Shown: in pieces, positions 43,929-52,368 of the stretch | Numbering within the stretch: the first letter of the stretch is position 1 | Layout of the letters: each line of letters starts with the position of its first letter | From: Alphaproteobacteria bacterium | Lineage (GTDB): Bacteria > Pseudomonadota > Alphaproteobacteria > Sphingomonadales > Emcibacteraceae | Assembly (NCBI GenBank): GCA_024280095.1 | Contig: JAJRQU010000150.1 | Location: 1-52,368 of the forward strand | Length of the DNA stretch: 52,368 nucleotides | Reading direction: 5' to 3' | The notes under the pieces: model-generated | What the model saw: the letters and a program-made list of their open reading frames with translations, nothing else | What the model was told of the DNA's origin: nothing | Databases searched by the model: none | Program-made: the position numbers and the translations under genes

Positions 43929-45604
43929 TCATTTCTCTTCTAATCTGGCGTTACGAAAACCATTGGTGATCGGATAACGGCGGTCCCTGCCAAAATTTCG
44001 GCGGGTTAATTTAACGCCGGGCGGGGCTTGGCGTCTTTTATACTCCGCGATGTATAGCAGATGTTCAATGCGGGCAACAGTTTCTATTGCATGTCCTTTT
44101 GCCACGATATCTTTAACCGGCATTTCTTGTTCGACCAGACATTCCAGAATATCATCCAGAACATCATAAGGCGGCAGGCTATCTTCATCCTTTGATTCGG
44201 CTTAAGTTCCGCGGTGGGCGGTTTTGTGATGATATTTTCGGGCATTACCTGACCTTTTGGCCCTAAGGCACCATGGGGATGATGCGTGTTACGCCAGTCA
44301 CTAATGGCAAAAACATCCCTTTTATACAGGTCTTTCAAAACCGAATAGCCGCCGCACATATCGCCGTAAAGCGTGGCATAACCCACCGACATTTCAGATT
44401 TATTTCCTGTGGTCAACAGCATATAGCCAAATTTGTTACTCAGTGCCATGAGCGTAACGCCCCGGATTCGCGATTGCAGGTTTTCTTCTGTGGTATCTGG
44501 CTCTGCCCCGGCAAATTGTCCTGCGAGCATCGCGTCAAAGGCCTGCACCGCAGGCTCTATGGGAATATTATCCATACGGGCCCCAAGCCATTCGGCGCAT
44601 CTGTCCGCATCAATCAGGCTTTCCTCGCTGGTATATTTTGACGGCATCATGACAAGATGAACATTTTCCGCGCCCAAAGCATCAACGGCAATGACCGCAC
44701 TGAGCGCACTGTCAATGCCGCCGGACATGCCCAGAACCACGCCCGGAAAATGGTTTTTATGAACATAATCCCGAAGCCCGGTGATCATCGCCTGATAAAT
44801 GGCGTCATAGCCTTCTGCAATATCATTGATTTTGTCTGTGGTGCAAATCCATCCCCCTGATTGTCCTTGAGAATCCTGTTGCCATCTTGTCAGGAATGAC
44901 CCCTCCTGCCAGCTTTTCGCCCGGGCCGTTAGCTCACCTGCCCTATTTAAGACAAAGGCCCCGCCATCAAAGGCCAGTTCATCCTGCCCCCCCACCTGAT
45001 TGACGTATATCAGGGGTATCGCATTTTCTTTTGCCCGCGCCAAGCCCAGGCTTTGACGTTCAGAATATTTACCCTGCTCGAAGGGGGAGCCATTGAGGAC
45101 AATCAGTATTTCAGCCCCGCCCGCCGCCAGTATTTCCGATATTTCCGGCGACCACATATCCTCGCAGATCATCACGCCCAGTTTTACACCGCGAAAAGTC
45201 ATGACTTTTGGTGCCGGCCCACTCTCGAAAACGCGCTTTTCATCAAAAACGCCATAATTGGGCAGGTCAACCTTATGCCTTATGGCGGAAATTTTGCCCT
45301 TATCCAGAAGAACAGCCGAATTATACAAGAGGTCGCCTTCCCGCCAGCAAGACCCGATCAACATGGCCGGGCCGCCATCTGCCGTAAGCGCCGCCAGATC
45401 AAGCAGCTTGTCCATCGCCGCCTTTTGGAAAGCCCCCTTTAGCACAATATCTTCTGGCGGATAGCCAATCAGGCATAGCTCACTATAAACAATCAGGTCA
45501 GCGCCTTCGGCGGCCTTTCGGGCAAGGATTATTTTATCATAATTGCCGGGCAGGTCACCAACCGTTGGATTCAGGCTCGCAAGAGAAATATTTAGCTGTT
45601 TCAT
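43929..45604 (-). pseudogene. nadE: Glutamine-dependent NAD+ synthase with a frameshift near the 3' end
   Basis: NadE amidates nicotinate adenine dinucleotide to NAD+. From ATG 45604 the reading frame encodes a nitrilase-like glutaminase domain (YSELCLIGYPPEDIVLKG, catalytic cysteine in VMICEDMWSPE) and then the synthetase domain (VLGMSGGIDSALSAVIAVDALG, LTTGNKSEMSVGYATLYGD). It stays in frame to NIITKPPTAELKPNQ. The frame is then lost at 44191-44193: the minus-strand sequence CAAAGGATG should read CAAAAGGATG to continue as KDEDSLPPYDVLDD. The correct frame resumes and encodes MPVKDIVAKGHAIETVARIEHLL through KLTRRNFGRDRRYPITNGFR to 43929. The uncorrected ORF runs to 44084 with a nonsense tail. 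One added A gives 558 aa, the normal length. Confidence 0.88.
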
Positions 45605-45669
45605 AGGTCCCAAGTCTCTTTAAATGCATAAAAGATCAGGTCAGGAGAAAAGACCAGAGCAGCTTTATT

Positions 45670-47052
45670 TTATGGCTGCGCTGGCTCACGTAATTTTGCA
45701 AGAGCCTGACGTTCCTCTTTTAAACTCTCTGCAATCAAAAAAGCAAGCTCAAGAGACTGGCCGGCGTTTAATCGTGGATCACAAAAAGTCCGGTAACGAT
45801 CCCCAAGTGTCTCATCCGTGATGTCCTCAGCGCCCCCTGTGCATTCCGTGACATTCTGCCCCGTCATTTCAAAATGCACGCCGCCCGCATAGGTTCCCTC
45901 CGCGCGATGAACCCGAAAGAAACGGCGAATTTCTGCGAGAACCTGCTCGAATGGTCTGGTTTTAAAACCAGATGTGGACGTTATGGTATTGCCGTGCATG
46001 GGATCAGATGACCAGACAACCTGACAACCTTCTTCCTCTATTCTACGGATAATGGGGGGGAGTTTATCCTCCAGCAAATCAGCGCCCATGCGGCAGATCA
46101 ACGTGACCCTTCCGGACTCATTTTGGGGATTTACTTTATCAATAATCCGAATCAACTCGTCCATATCTGTGGTCGGGCCGACCTTGAGCCCAAGAGGGTT
46201 GCCAATTCCGGATAAAAATTCAATATGAGCCTCATCCAAAAGACGCGTTCTGTCACCAACCCAGAGCATATGTCCTGATGTGTCGTACCAACGGCCTGTG
46301 ATGCTGTCAACGCGGGTCAATGCCTCTTCATACCACAGCAGCAATGCCTCATGGGAGGTATAGAAATCCGTTCCGCTGAGTTCGCGCGCCCCCGCATCAA
46401 TGCCGCAGGCCCGCATAAAACCCAAAGCCTCATCAATACGATCCGCAAGATCGGTATATTGCTCGGAAGCCGGGTTGTTTTTGACAAAATCAAGATTCCA
46501 TTGATGAACTTTATGCAAGTTGGCATAGCCGCCCTGCGCAAAGGCCCGCAGTAGATTCAAAGTGGATGCCGATTGGCTGTAGGCCCGAAGCATACGTTTT
46601 GGATCTGGAATTCGAGATTCGGGCGTAAAGTCTATACCATTGATGATATCGCCGCGATAACTGGGCAATTTCACACCATCAATGGTTTCAAAGTCACTGC
46701 TGCGGGGTTTGGCGAACTGTCCGGCAATACGGCCTACTTTCACCACGGGGCAAGCCGCCGCATAGGTCAAAGCCACAGACATTTGAAGCAGGACGCGAAA
46801 TGTATCCCGAATATTATCCGCATGAAATTCGCCAAAACTTTCGGCGCAGTCGCCGCCTTGCAGCAAGAAAGCCTTACCGTCCGCCACGTCGCCCAATTGG
46901 GCCGTCAGCCGCCGTGCCTCGCCCGCGAATACCAGCGGGGGACATCTGCCCAATTCTGCCTCTACTTTTTCCAGCTCTGCCTGATCAGCATAAACAGGAA
47001 CCTGCCTAATGGGTTTTGATCTCCAGCTATCAGGCGTCCAGTTTTTACTCAT
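45670..47052 (-). CDS. 3-deoxy-7-phosphoheptulonate synthase, class II
   Basis: The first enzyme of the shikimate pathway, joining phosphoenolpyruvate and erythrose-4-phosphate. It is the plant-like class II (AroA-II) type: [31 protein letters not shown] with the metal-binding cysteine, [46 protein letters not shown] and the metal ligands in [20 protein letters not shown] and [18 protein letters not shown]. The length is about 460 aa. ATG 47052 ([10 protein letters not shown]) is preferred over the ATG pair at 47067. It lies downstream of gor on the same strand with a 121-bp gap. Confidence 0.94.
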   Translation of the reverse strand: MSKNWTPDSWRSKPIRQVPVYADQAELEKVEAELGRCPPLVFAGEARRLTAQLGDVADGKAFLLQGGDCAESFGEFHADNIRDTFRVLLQMSVALTYAAACPVVKVGRIAGQFAKPRSSDFETIDGVKLPSYRGDIINGIDFTPESRIPDPKRMLRAYSQSASTLNLLRAFAQGGYANLHKVHQWNLDFVKNNPASEQYTDLADRIDEALGFMRACGIDAGARELSGTDFYTSHEALLLWYEEALTRVDSITGRWYDTSGHMLWVGDRTRLLDEAHIEFLSGIGNPLGLKVGPTTDMDELIRIIDKVNPQNESGRVTLICRMGADLLEDKLPPIIRRIEEEGCQVVWSSDPMHGNTITSTSGFKTRPFEQVLAEIRRFFRVHRAEGTYAGGVHFEMTGQNVTECTGGAEDITDETLGDRYRTFCDPRLNAGQSLELAFLIAESLKEERQALAKLREPAQP

Positions 47053-47173
47053 AATTCCATCCATCATATTAATTTTTTATCATGGCTCCCTATAAAGATG
47101 TTCGCCATGGAAGGCCAGAAAAAACAACTCATAAAGGGGTTTTTCTTCTAAAAAATATACTTTCTATAAAATA

Positions 47174-48523
47174 TTATTTCATTAAGACAAATTCTTCCGC
47201 CGATGAAGGATGCACGGCCACCGTAGAATCAAACTGCGCTTTTGTGGCGCCGCATTTCAGGGCAATGGCTATACCCTGAATGATTTCTGCGGAATCAGGG
47301 CCGATAATATGCACCCCTATCACTTTATCCGTCGATTTCTGAACGATCATTTTCATCAGGGATCGTTCAGGCCGGCCGCTCAGGGTAAATTTCATGGATT
47401 TATATTCAGATCGGAAAATCTGAATATCCTGTCCGAATTTCCGGGTGGCTTCTTCCTCGCTCATACCAACCGTGCCAATTGAAGGCTGCGAGAAAACGGC
47501 GGTGGCAATATTTTCATAATCCACCAGAGTTGGCGTGTCATTAAATTGTGTTGCGGCCAACGCGGCACCCTCTTTAATGGCCACAGGCGTTAATTGAATC
47601 TTTCCAATCACGTCGCCAACGGCAAAGATATTATCCACGGATGTTTTGTAATTTTCATCAATGATAATGGCCCCGTTTGGCGCCATTTCAACGCCCAAAT
47701 CTTCCAAACCCATATTTTTGGAATTAGGAGCCCGGCCTGTCGCAAACATGACGCAATCCACCAAAAGCGTTGAGCCATCCGTCAAGGTGAGTAATAATCC
47801 GTCATCAGATTTGATTATTTCGGTCACATTGGTTTGCACGCGAACATCAATATTTTTCTTGCACATTTCTTCGTTTAATTTATCGGCAATTTCCCGGTCA
47901 AAACCACGTAATATCTGCTCTCCCCGATATAAAAGATGGGTTTCCACGCCCATACCATTAAAGATACCGGCAAATTCAACAGCGATATAGCCGCCGCCAA
48001 CAACGGCGAGCTTTTTGGGCAAAGCCGGCAAATGGAAGGCTTCGTTTGACGTGATGGCATGTTCAATACCGGGAATATCCGGCATTTGCGGCCAGCCGCC
48101 TGTGGCAATCAGTATTTTTCCTGCGGTGATGGTTCGCACGCCCTCCGCCGATGTCAATTCGACAGTATGGGCATCCAAAAGCTTGCCGCGCGCTTGAATG
48201 ATCTCCACATTATGATTTTCTAAATTCTGGATATAAAGCCCATTCAAACGGTCAATTTCCTTATCCTTGGCGGCAATCAATGCGGGCCAGTCAAACTTAT
48301 GATCCGCCTCTGACCAGCCAAAGCCCGCCGCATCACTAAAATGTGCGGAATATTCAGAAGCATAGACAAATAGTTTTTTGGGAACGCAGCCACGGATGAC
48401 GCAGGTGCCGCCGACGCGGTAGTCTTCACATAATCCAACCTTCGCGCCATAAGTGGCCGCCATTCGGCTTGACCGAACGCCGCCAGAACCAGCCCCAATG
48501 ACAAAAAAATCATAGTCATACAT
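47174..48523 (-). CDS. gor: Glutathione-disulfide reductase
   Basis: A flavoprotein disulfide reductase that regenerates glutathione with NADPH. FAD motif FFVIGAGSGGVRSSRMAATYG, redox cysteines C41 and C46 in VGGTCVIRGCVPKKLFVYASEY, NADPH motif VVGGGYIAVEFAGIFNGMG, TGRAPNSKNMGLEDLGVEM and the C-terminal active-site histidine in VAVHPSSAEEFVLMK are all present. GGCVIRGCVPKK distinguishes it from mercuric and lipoamide reductases. ATG 48523 gives 449 aa. It is divergent from the DUF945-like gene. Confidence 0.95.
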   Translation of the reverse strand: MYDYDFFVIGAGSGGVRSSRMAATYGAKVGLCEDYRVGGTCVIRGCVPKKLFVYASEYSAHFSDAAGFGWSEADHKFDWPALIAAKDKEIDRLNGLYIQNLENHNVEIIQARGKLLDAHTVELTSAEGVRTITAGKILIATGGWPQMPDIPGIEHAITSNEAFHLPALPKKLAVVGGGYIAVEFAGIFNGMGVETHLLYRGEQILRGFDREIADKLNEEMCKKNIDVRVQTNVTEIIKSDDGLLLTLTDGSTLLVDCVMFATGRAPNSKNMGLEDLGVEMAPNGAIIIDENYKTSVDNIFAVGDVIGKIQLTPVAIKEGAALAATQFNDTPTLVDYENIATAVFSQPSIGTVGMSEEEATRKFGQDIQIFRSEYKSMKFTLSGRPERSLMKMIVQKSTDKVIGVHIIGPDSAEIIQGIAIALKCGATKAQFDSTVAVHPSSAEEFVLMK

Positions 48524-48652
48524 ATCCAAATTTCCTAAATAACATTAATTACAAGCCATTAAGATAGGCCAATATTGCAAAATATCAAGTGACTGATCAT
48601 AAGAATAGGTTATAGTTTACCTTTCTAACAAAAAATCATTGGGGGAATTCCT

Positions 48653-50173
48653 GTGAAAAACAAAAAAATATTAGGCCTTATCGTTGGGATCATATTAATT
48701 TTTGTCATTACGCCTTATTTTATCGGTAATATAGCCAAGAAAAACTTCACCGAACTCGCCAAAGAAATATCGCAAATCCCGGGATATTCCCTCGAAATAC
48801 AAACCTATGATCAAGGATGGTTTTCCGCTCGCGCCGTGATTTCTTACGGCTTTGATGAGCATACCCTGAATATTCTTGGGGCCTCTATTGATGAGCAGGA
48901 AGACTTTGACAAAGATGCTTATGACTTTTTAAAGGATGGGTTTGTTTTTGATATTACTATTGCTCACGGCCCCGTCACCTTTCAGAATGGCGTGAATTTT
49001 GCCCTTATGTCCCTGTCTGGCACCCTACAGGATATTGATCATCCCGAATATTACGCCATAAAAGAAAATAACAGCCTTGCCAGCATATTCGATATATTTG
49101 CCTCTGTATCTTATCTTGGCAATATAAATTTCACGGCAAGCATCCCTGCCTTCAAAACAGATAATGCTTCTGAAATGGCAAAAAATAAAAATTTAAAGCA
49201 AATCAAAATGAATTTTGAAGGCATGAATTTTCAAGGAAACATAAATTCTGCCATTGATGAATATACCGCCAGTTTTAATTTATCCGGGCTATCCTTTCAA
49301 ACGTCCGATGCAAGCCTGTCCCTCAAGGACATTAAGGGTCATGCTAATGGATATAAGGTGAATGAACTTCTTTGGCTCGGAAAAGGCAGCACCAAACTCG
49401 GCCATATTAATTTCTCGGAACCCATGAAGAATATTTCATTTTTAGTCAATGATATTACCAGCGAATATAATCTGGACAAAGAGAGTGAAACGGCACTGAC
49501 CATGTATTTCTCCACCCGGGTTTCAGGCTTTACCAGCCAGGCCAGGGTTTCAGACTTTGCCAGCCAGGCCATTGAATTGAAAAATATTATAGTTGATATG
49601 AATATCAACCACATAAGTCTTGAGGCCATAACAGATTATGCAAGGTCTATACAAGATTCCTATCAAAGTCAGGATGGTAAAACGCCAACTGCCGAACAAA
49701 CAGCGGCCAATATACAAAATATTGCCGCCCGCGCCGGGGAAAAAATTCTTAAGGGTTCCCCGGAACTTGTTATCAACAAGCTTGATTTTCTCATGAATGA
49801 CGGATTTTACAAAAGCCGGGGCATATTATCTTTTGATGGAACAACATTTGAGAATATCGCAGAATTATCTGACCCTGTTGCTTTAAATAAAAGACTTACC
49901 ATTACGTCCAACATCGCTTTTGATACGCCACTGGCCAAGGCCATAGCCACTATCACATTAAAAAAACAATTAGCCGCTGGCGGCGTGGATGTGGCCAGCA
50001 TGCCCTCTGAACAAATTGATCAAATGATCAATGTGCAGGTAACAACAGCCCTGCAGACTTTTATCAATCAAGGCTACCTTACGCAAGATGGCGAAGAATA
50101 TAGCCTTGACCTTGTAGTAAAGGATGGTGTCAGGCTCATTAACGGGAAACCCCTCGCTATTCCCGGCATGTAA
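48653..50173 (+). CDS. DUF945 (YdgA-like) envelope protein
   Basis: A 506-residue protein with an N-terminal signal/anchor (KNKKILGLIVGIILIFVITPYFIG) and a long beta-rich periplasmic part. The family pattern is clear: FTELAKEISQIPGYSLEIQTYDQGWFSARAVISY, HGPVTFQNGVNFALMSLSGTL, and late KAIATITLKKQLAAGG and FINQGYLTQDGEEYSLDLVVKDGVRLINGKPLAIPGM. DUF945 proteins are poorly understood; an envelope role is inferred from the topology. Residues around 290-307 contain a 27-bp tandem duplication (VSGFTSQAR then VSDFASQAI). Translation starts at GTG 48653 after a G-rich GGGGGAATTCCT. Confidence 0.8.
   Translation: MKNKKILGLIVGIILIFVITPYFIGNIAKKNFTELAKEISQIPGYSLEIQTYDQGWFSARAVISYGFDEHTLNILGASIDEQEDFDKDAYDFLKDGFVFDITIAHGPVTFQNGVNFALMSLSGTLQDIDHPEYYAIKENNSLASIFDIFASVSYLGNINFTASIPAFKTDNASEMAKNKNLKQIKMNFEGMNFQGNINSAIDEYTASFNLSGLSFQTSDASLSLKDIKGHANGYKVNELLWLGKGSTKLGHINFSEPMKNISFLVNDITSEYNLDKESETALTMYFSTRVSGFTSQARVSDFASQAIELKNIIVDMNINHISLEAITDYARSIQDSYQSQDGKTPTAEQTAANIQNIAARAGEKILKGSPELVINKLDFLMNDGFYKSRGILSFDGTTFENIAELSDPVALNKRLTITSNIAFDTPLAKAIATITLKKQLAAGGVDVASMPSEQIDQMINVQVTTALQTFINQGYLTQDGEEYSLDLVVKDGVRLINGKPLAIPGM
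49520..49573 (+). repeat. 27-bp tandem duplication inside the DUF945-like gene
   Basis: Units 49520-49546 and 49547-49573 both read GTTTCAG-CTTT-CCAGCCAGGCC with few changes and encode nine residues each, keeping the frame. It looks like a recent slippage duplication. Confidence 0.85.
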
Positions 50174-50196
50174 AGATTCCGAAATAACCCCCATAA

Positions 50197-50223
50197 AAAA
50201 AGGCCCCCGACAGGGGCCTTTTT
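50197..50223. terminator. Bidirectional Rho-independent terminator
   Basis: AAAAAGGCCCC (50197-50207), a 5-nt loop and GGGGCCTTTTT (50213-50223) form a perfect 11-bp stem with a T-run on each strand. It lies between the convergent DUF945-like and helicase genes, 23 and 17 nt from their stop codons. Confidence 0.93.
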
Positions 50224-50240
50224 AATTGATATTTTATATG

Positions 50241-52181
50241 TCAGGCTGCGCGCGAGGGCCGTAAAGTTTTTCTTTTTGGCGAGAAAGCCTTTGTGCCGCC
50301 CTTATCACCAGCCCCGCCGTTGCCCTTGGGTTTATAGCTCTTCTGGGAACGTTTTCCAGATATTGAGGACGCGATCTTTTTCTTGCCGCCGCTGCCTTTT
50401 TTACTATCAGGTGATTTGGCAAACGACTTGATGGATGATTTGGTAAATGGCCTGGAATCTTTTTTCTTGAAAGATTTCTTCTTGTCACCGGCTTTAACAA
50501 AATCAGATTTGGTCTCTTTTTTACTATCGATTCTTGGTGGCTTGCCTATTAATTTTCCAAGAACGGGATCATCGGAATATTTTTTTGCTTCCGCCGTCCA
50601 TGGGTCATAACGAGGCGCATCATTCCGGGCAGGCCTATCTTGTTTTTTATAGCCCCCATCACGTCCGCCGCGAGAGGCTTTGCTATAGCCGCCTTCTTTA
50701 CGATCCGGGCGCTTGCCGTCTTTTTTCCAATCATTCTTCTCAAATTTATGAATTGATCTGTTTTCTATACTGGCCTTATCACGCGGCTTGAAACGATCAG
50801 ATTTGGCGCGATTATCACGGTTATCGCGATTGGAACCGGCATCCGCGCGATCATCACGCTTAAAGCCGCCCAGTTTTTGGCCTTCGCGTTTAAAGCTTCT
50901 TCCAAATCCGCCTTCTTTGCGTCCGCCGCGGTCATTCGCGCCGCTGCGGCGTTTTGAAAAGCGTCCTTGGTTGCCGCCTGATTTGCCGCGCGTACTCACA
51001 TCAATATGAAATTCATGATCCGCGTCCACTTCAATAGGTTGCTTGATCAATCTTTCGATCTGAACCAGCAAACGAACGTCACTGGGGTCACAGAAGGATA
51101 TGGCAATACCCTTTTGTCCCGCACGCCCCGTCCGGCCAACACGGTGAATATAATTTTCCGGCTCGATCGGCAGCTCGAAATTCACCACATGGCTGATACC
51201 GTCCACATCAATACCCCGCGCGGCCACATCGGTCGCGACCAATACTTTGGTCCGGCCCCGGCGAAAGTTCATCAAGATTTTTTCCCGCACCCGCTGACGC
51301 TTGTCGCCGTGAATGGCGTCTGATTGAATGCCCTTATCCTGCAATAAATCGCAAAGTTTATCCGCACCGATCTTTGTGCGGGCAAAGACCAATGCTTTTT
51401 CGACATTTTCACCTGACAATATTTGGGCCAGCAATTGGGCTTTATTTTTGCGGCTGACATTCATCAGCTTATGGCTGATCGTGTCGGCAACGGCTGTTTT
51501 TTGCTTAATTTCCACATTCACGGGATCATTAAGCAATGACCGTGTCAGGTTACGTACCTTTGGGTTCATGGTGGCGGAAAATAAAATTGTTTGATGATTT
51601 TCCGGCAGGGAATCTGCAATATCCTGAACATCGTCAATGAAGCCCATGTCCAACATGCGGTCTGCTTCATCAAGGATAAATATATTGGTGTCGTCAAATT
51701 TTATATTCCTGCGATTGATATGATCGATCAGGCGTCCCGGTGTCGCCACAAGAATATCAACGCCGCGCCGTAATTTATTGGTTTGCGGCGGATAAGGCTG
51801 CCCACCGGCAACAACAAGGCTGGAAATTTTAGTCCCCCTACTGAAGGTCACGATGCATTGTTCAATCTGCATGGCAAGCTCACGGGTGGGGGCAAGGATC
51901 AATACCTTTGGCATATTCTGGCGCGGCCGGACATAATCCTCCAGAAGTTTGTTAATGGTCGGCAGGGAAAAGGCCGCCGTCTTGCCGCCGCCTGTCTGGG
52001 CGATACCAATCAGGTCATTGCCTTCCATCAAAGGCGGGATAGCCATTGTCTGAATTTTTGTGGGAGAGGAAAAACCCTCTCTGTCAATTGATTTCAGGAT
52101 TGTATCGGCAAGACCAAATTCGTTAAAGCCAGATTCGTTAAAGCCAGACTCGTCAATAGTTGGCGCATTATCATGCGTCAT
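50241..52181 (-). CDS. DEAD-box ATP-dependent RNA helicase (RhlE-like) with long basic tail
   Basis: An RNA helicase of 646 aa that probably acts in ribosome assembly or RNA decay, especially in the cold. The motor has the Q motif GFSSPTKIQTMAIPPL, Walker A GIAQTGGGKTAAFSLP (61-76), ILDEADRMLDMGF, LFSATMNPKVR, VLVATDVAARGIDVDGISHVVNFELP and HRVGRTGRAGQKG. After about residue 390 comes a 250-residue Arg/Lys/Gly/Asp-rich disordered tail (RSGANDRGGRKEGGFGRSF and similar), which likely binds RNA. The N-terminus has an NESGF repeat from a 15-bp duplication. GGAATATGCA precedes the ATG. A dyad sits in the leader. Confidence 0.93.
   Translation of the reverse strand: MTHDNAPTIDESGFNESGFNEFGLADTILKSIDREGFSSPTKIQTMAIPPLMEGNDLIGIAQTGGGKTAAFSLPTINKLLEDYVRPRQNMPKVLILAPTRELAMQIEQCIVTFSRGTKISSLVVAGGQPYPPQTNKLRRGVDILVATPGRLIDHINRRNIKFDDTNIFILDEADRMLDMGFIDDVQDIADSLPENHQTILFSATMNPKVRNLTRSLLNDPVNVEIKQKTAVADTISHKLMNVSRKNKAQLLAQILSGENVEKALVFARTKIGADKLCDLLQDKGIQSDAIHGDKRQRVREKILMNFRRGRTKVLVATDVAARGIDVDGISHVVNFELPIEPENYIHRVGRTGRAGQKGIAISFCDPSDVRLLVQIERLIKQPIEVDADHEFHIDVSTRGKSGGNQGRFSKRRSGANDRGGRKEGGFGRSFKREGQKLGGFKRDDRADAGSNRDNRDNRAKSDRFKPRDKASIENRSIHKFEKNDWKKDGKRPDRKEGGYSKASRGGRDGGYKKQDRPARNDAPRYDPWTAEAKKYSDDPVLGKLIGKPPRIDSKKETKSDFVKAGDKKKSFKKKDSRPFTKSSIKSFAKSPDSKKGSGGKKKIASSISGKRSQKSYKPKGNGGAGDKGGTKAFSPKRKTLRPSRAA
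52119..52148 (-). repeat. 15-bp tandem repeat at the helicase N-terminus
   Basis: TTCGTTAAAGCCAGA occurs twice in direct succession (plus-strand 52119-52133 and 52134-52148), with a third decayed copy beside it. Read on the coding strand the copies encode repeats of E-S-G-F-N. Confidence 0.8.
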
Positions 52182-52206
52182 TGCATATTCCTTTCGCGAA
52201 TATTTC

Positions 52207-52235
52207 TTGTGTCAATTTTCGTTTTGATGACACAA
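52207..52235 (-). promoter_or_regulatory. Inverted repeat in the helicase leader
   Basis: TTGTGTCA (52207-52214) and TGACACAA (52228-52235) form an 8-bp dyad with a 13-nt centre, 26 nt upstream of the helicase ATG. It could be an operator or an RNA hairpin in the 5' leader, where DEAD-box helicase genes are often controlled. No T-run follows it on the minus strand. Confidence 0.4.
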
Positions 52236-52368
52236 ATTTTATCCGCGATCGCACTATATCCAAAATCTTAAAGCTTGGACTACATGGAAAATACATAACC
52301 ATGCCTGCTCGGCGGAATATTAAAAAAAGCGTGTATATTAGATCACACTGTAACGCGCCGTATTTGCA

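Noticed and set aside
47080-47110. CATGGC/GCCATG inverted repeat between gor and the DAHP synthase gene
   Set aside because: Only 6 bp with a 17-nt loop and no T-run; too weak to call a terminator or operator.
52301-52368. Open frame MPARRNIKKSVYIRSHCNAPYL running off the plus-strand end
   Set aside because: Only 22 codons are visible, with no ribosome-binding site and no recognisable start of a known protein. It could equally be promoter DNA of the next gene.
1-52368. CRISPR array, tRNA or rRNA gene, prophage or insertion sequence
   Set aside because: No regularly spaced repeats, cloverleaf-like sequence, transposase or integrase was found. All gaps but one (30597-30935) are shorter than 300 bp.

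Overview
The window is a 52 kb piece of an alphaproteobacterial chromosome. The evidence is gene order rather than any single gene: lptD-surA-pdxA-rsmA facing gmk-yicC-mltG-fabF-acpP-fabG-fabD, then rpsF-rpsR-rplI-dnaB-alr-mlaE-mlaF-radA-cvpA-purF, all with alphaproteobacterial-type proteins. An ATG-proximal -10 box at parC and an 84-bp REP-like palindromic element also fit this class. The base composition leans moderately to AT. A flagellated, respiring, free-living (probably aquatic) bacterium is likely; I would not name a genus. No rRNA, tRNA, CRISPR, prophage or insertion sequence was seen.

Layout. 1-6.7 kb: the 5' end of motA, a FemAB-like transferase, a small membrane protein, threonine ammonia-lyase, motB, an SLC13 carrier with RCK-type domains, and the leucyl-tRNA-protein transferase bpt. 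6.7-10.0 kb: a three-gene TRAP transporter operon whose promoter overlaps a perfect 32-bp palindrome. 10.0-10.8 kb: an XRE regulator plus membrane protein module behind a long inverted repeat. 10.8-15.8 kb: a GNAT acetyltransferase, parC, and a PAS protein paired with a soluble chemoreceptor ending in a PilZ domain. 15.9-17.9 kb: holC and a frameshifted pepA. 18.1-23.6 kb: lptD, surA, pdxA, rsmA. 23.6-30.6 kb: gmk, yicC, an SDR, mltG and the fatty acid synthesis genes fabF, acpP, fabG, fabD. 30.9-41.1 kb: ribosomal proteins S6, S18, L9, then dnaB, alr, mlaEF, radA, cvpA, purF and another SDR. 41.1-48.5 kb: cysS, gltX, a frameshifted nadE, class II DAHP synthase and glutathione reductase. 48.6-52.2 kb: a DUF945-like envelope protein and a DEAD-box RNA helicase with a long basic tail.

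Most genes are housekeeping: outer-membrane biogenesis (lptD, surA, mlaEF), peptidoglycan (alr, mltG), fatty acid synthesis, replication (holC, dnaB, parC), translation, and chemotaxis/motility. I found no convincing wholly new system. Points that deserve a second look are: (a) pepA and nadE, each broken by what looks like loss of one A from a short A-run; (b) absence of lptF and lptG from their usual place between pepA and lptD, where three 21-bp tandem repeats lie instead; (c) a split Aer-like receptor (separate PAS protein plus MCP-PilZ); (d) long perfect palindromes at the TRAP and XRE promoters; (e) a possible leaderless parC mRNA; and (f) several short in-frame tandem duplications.
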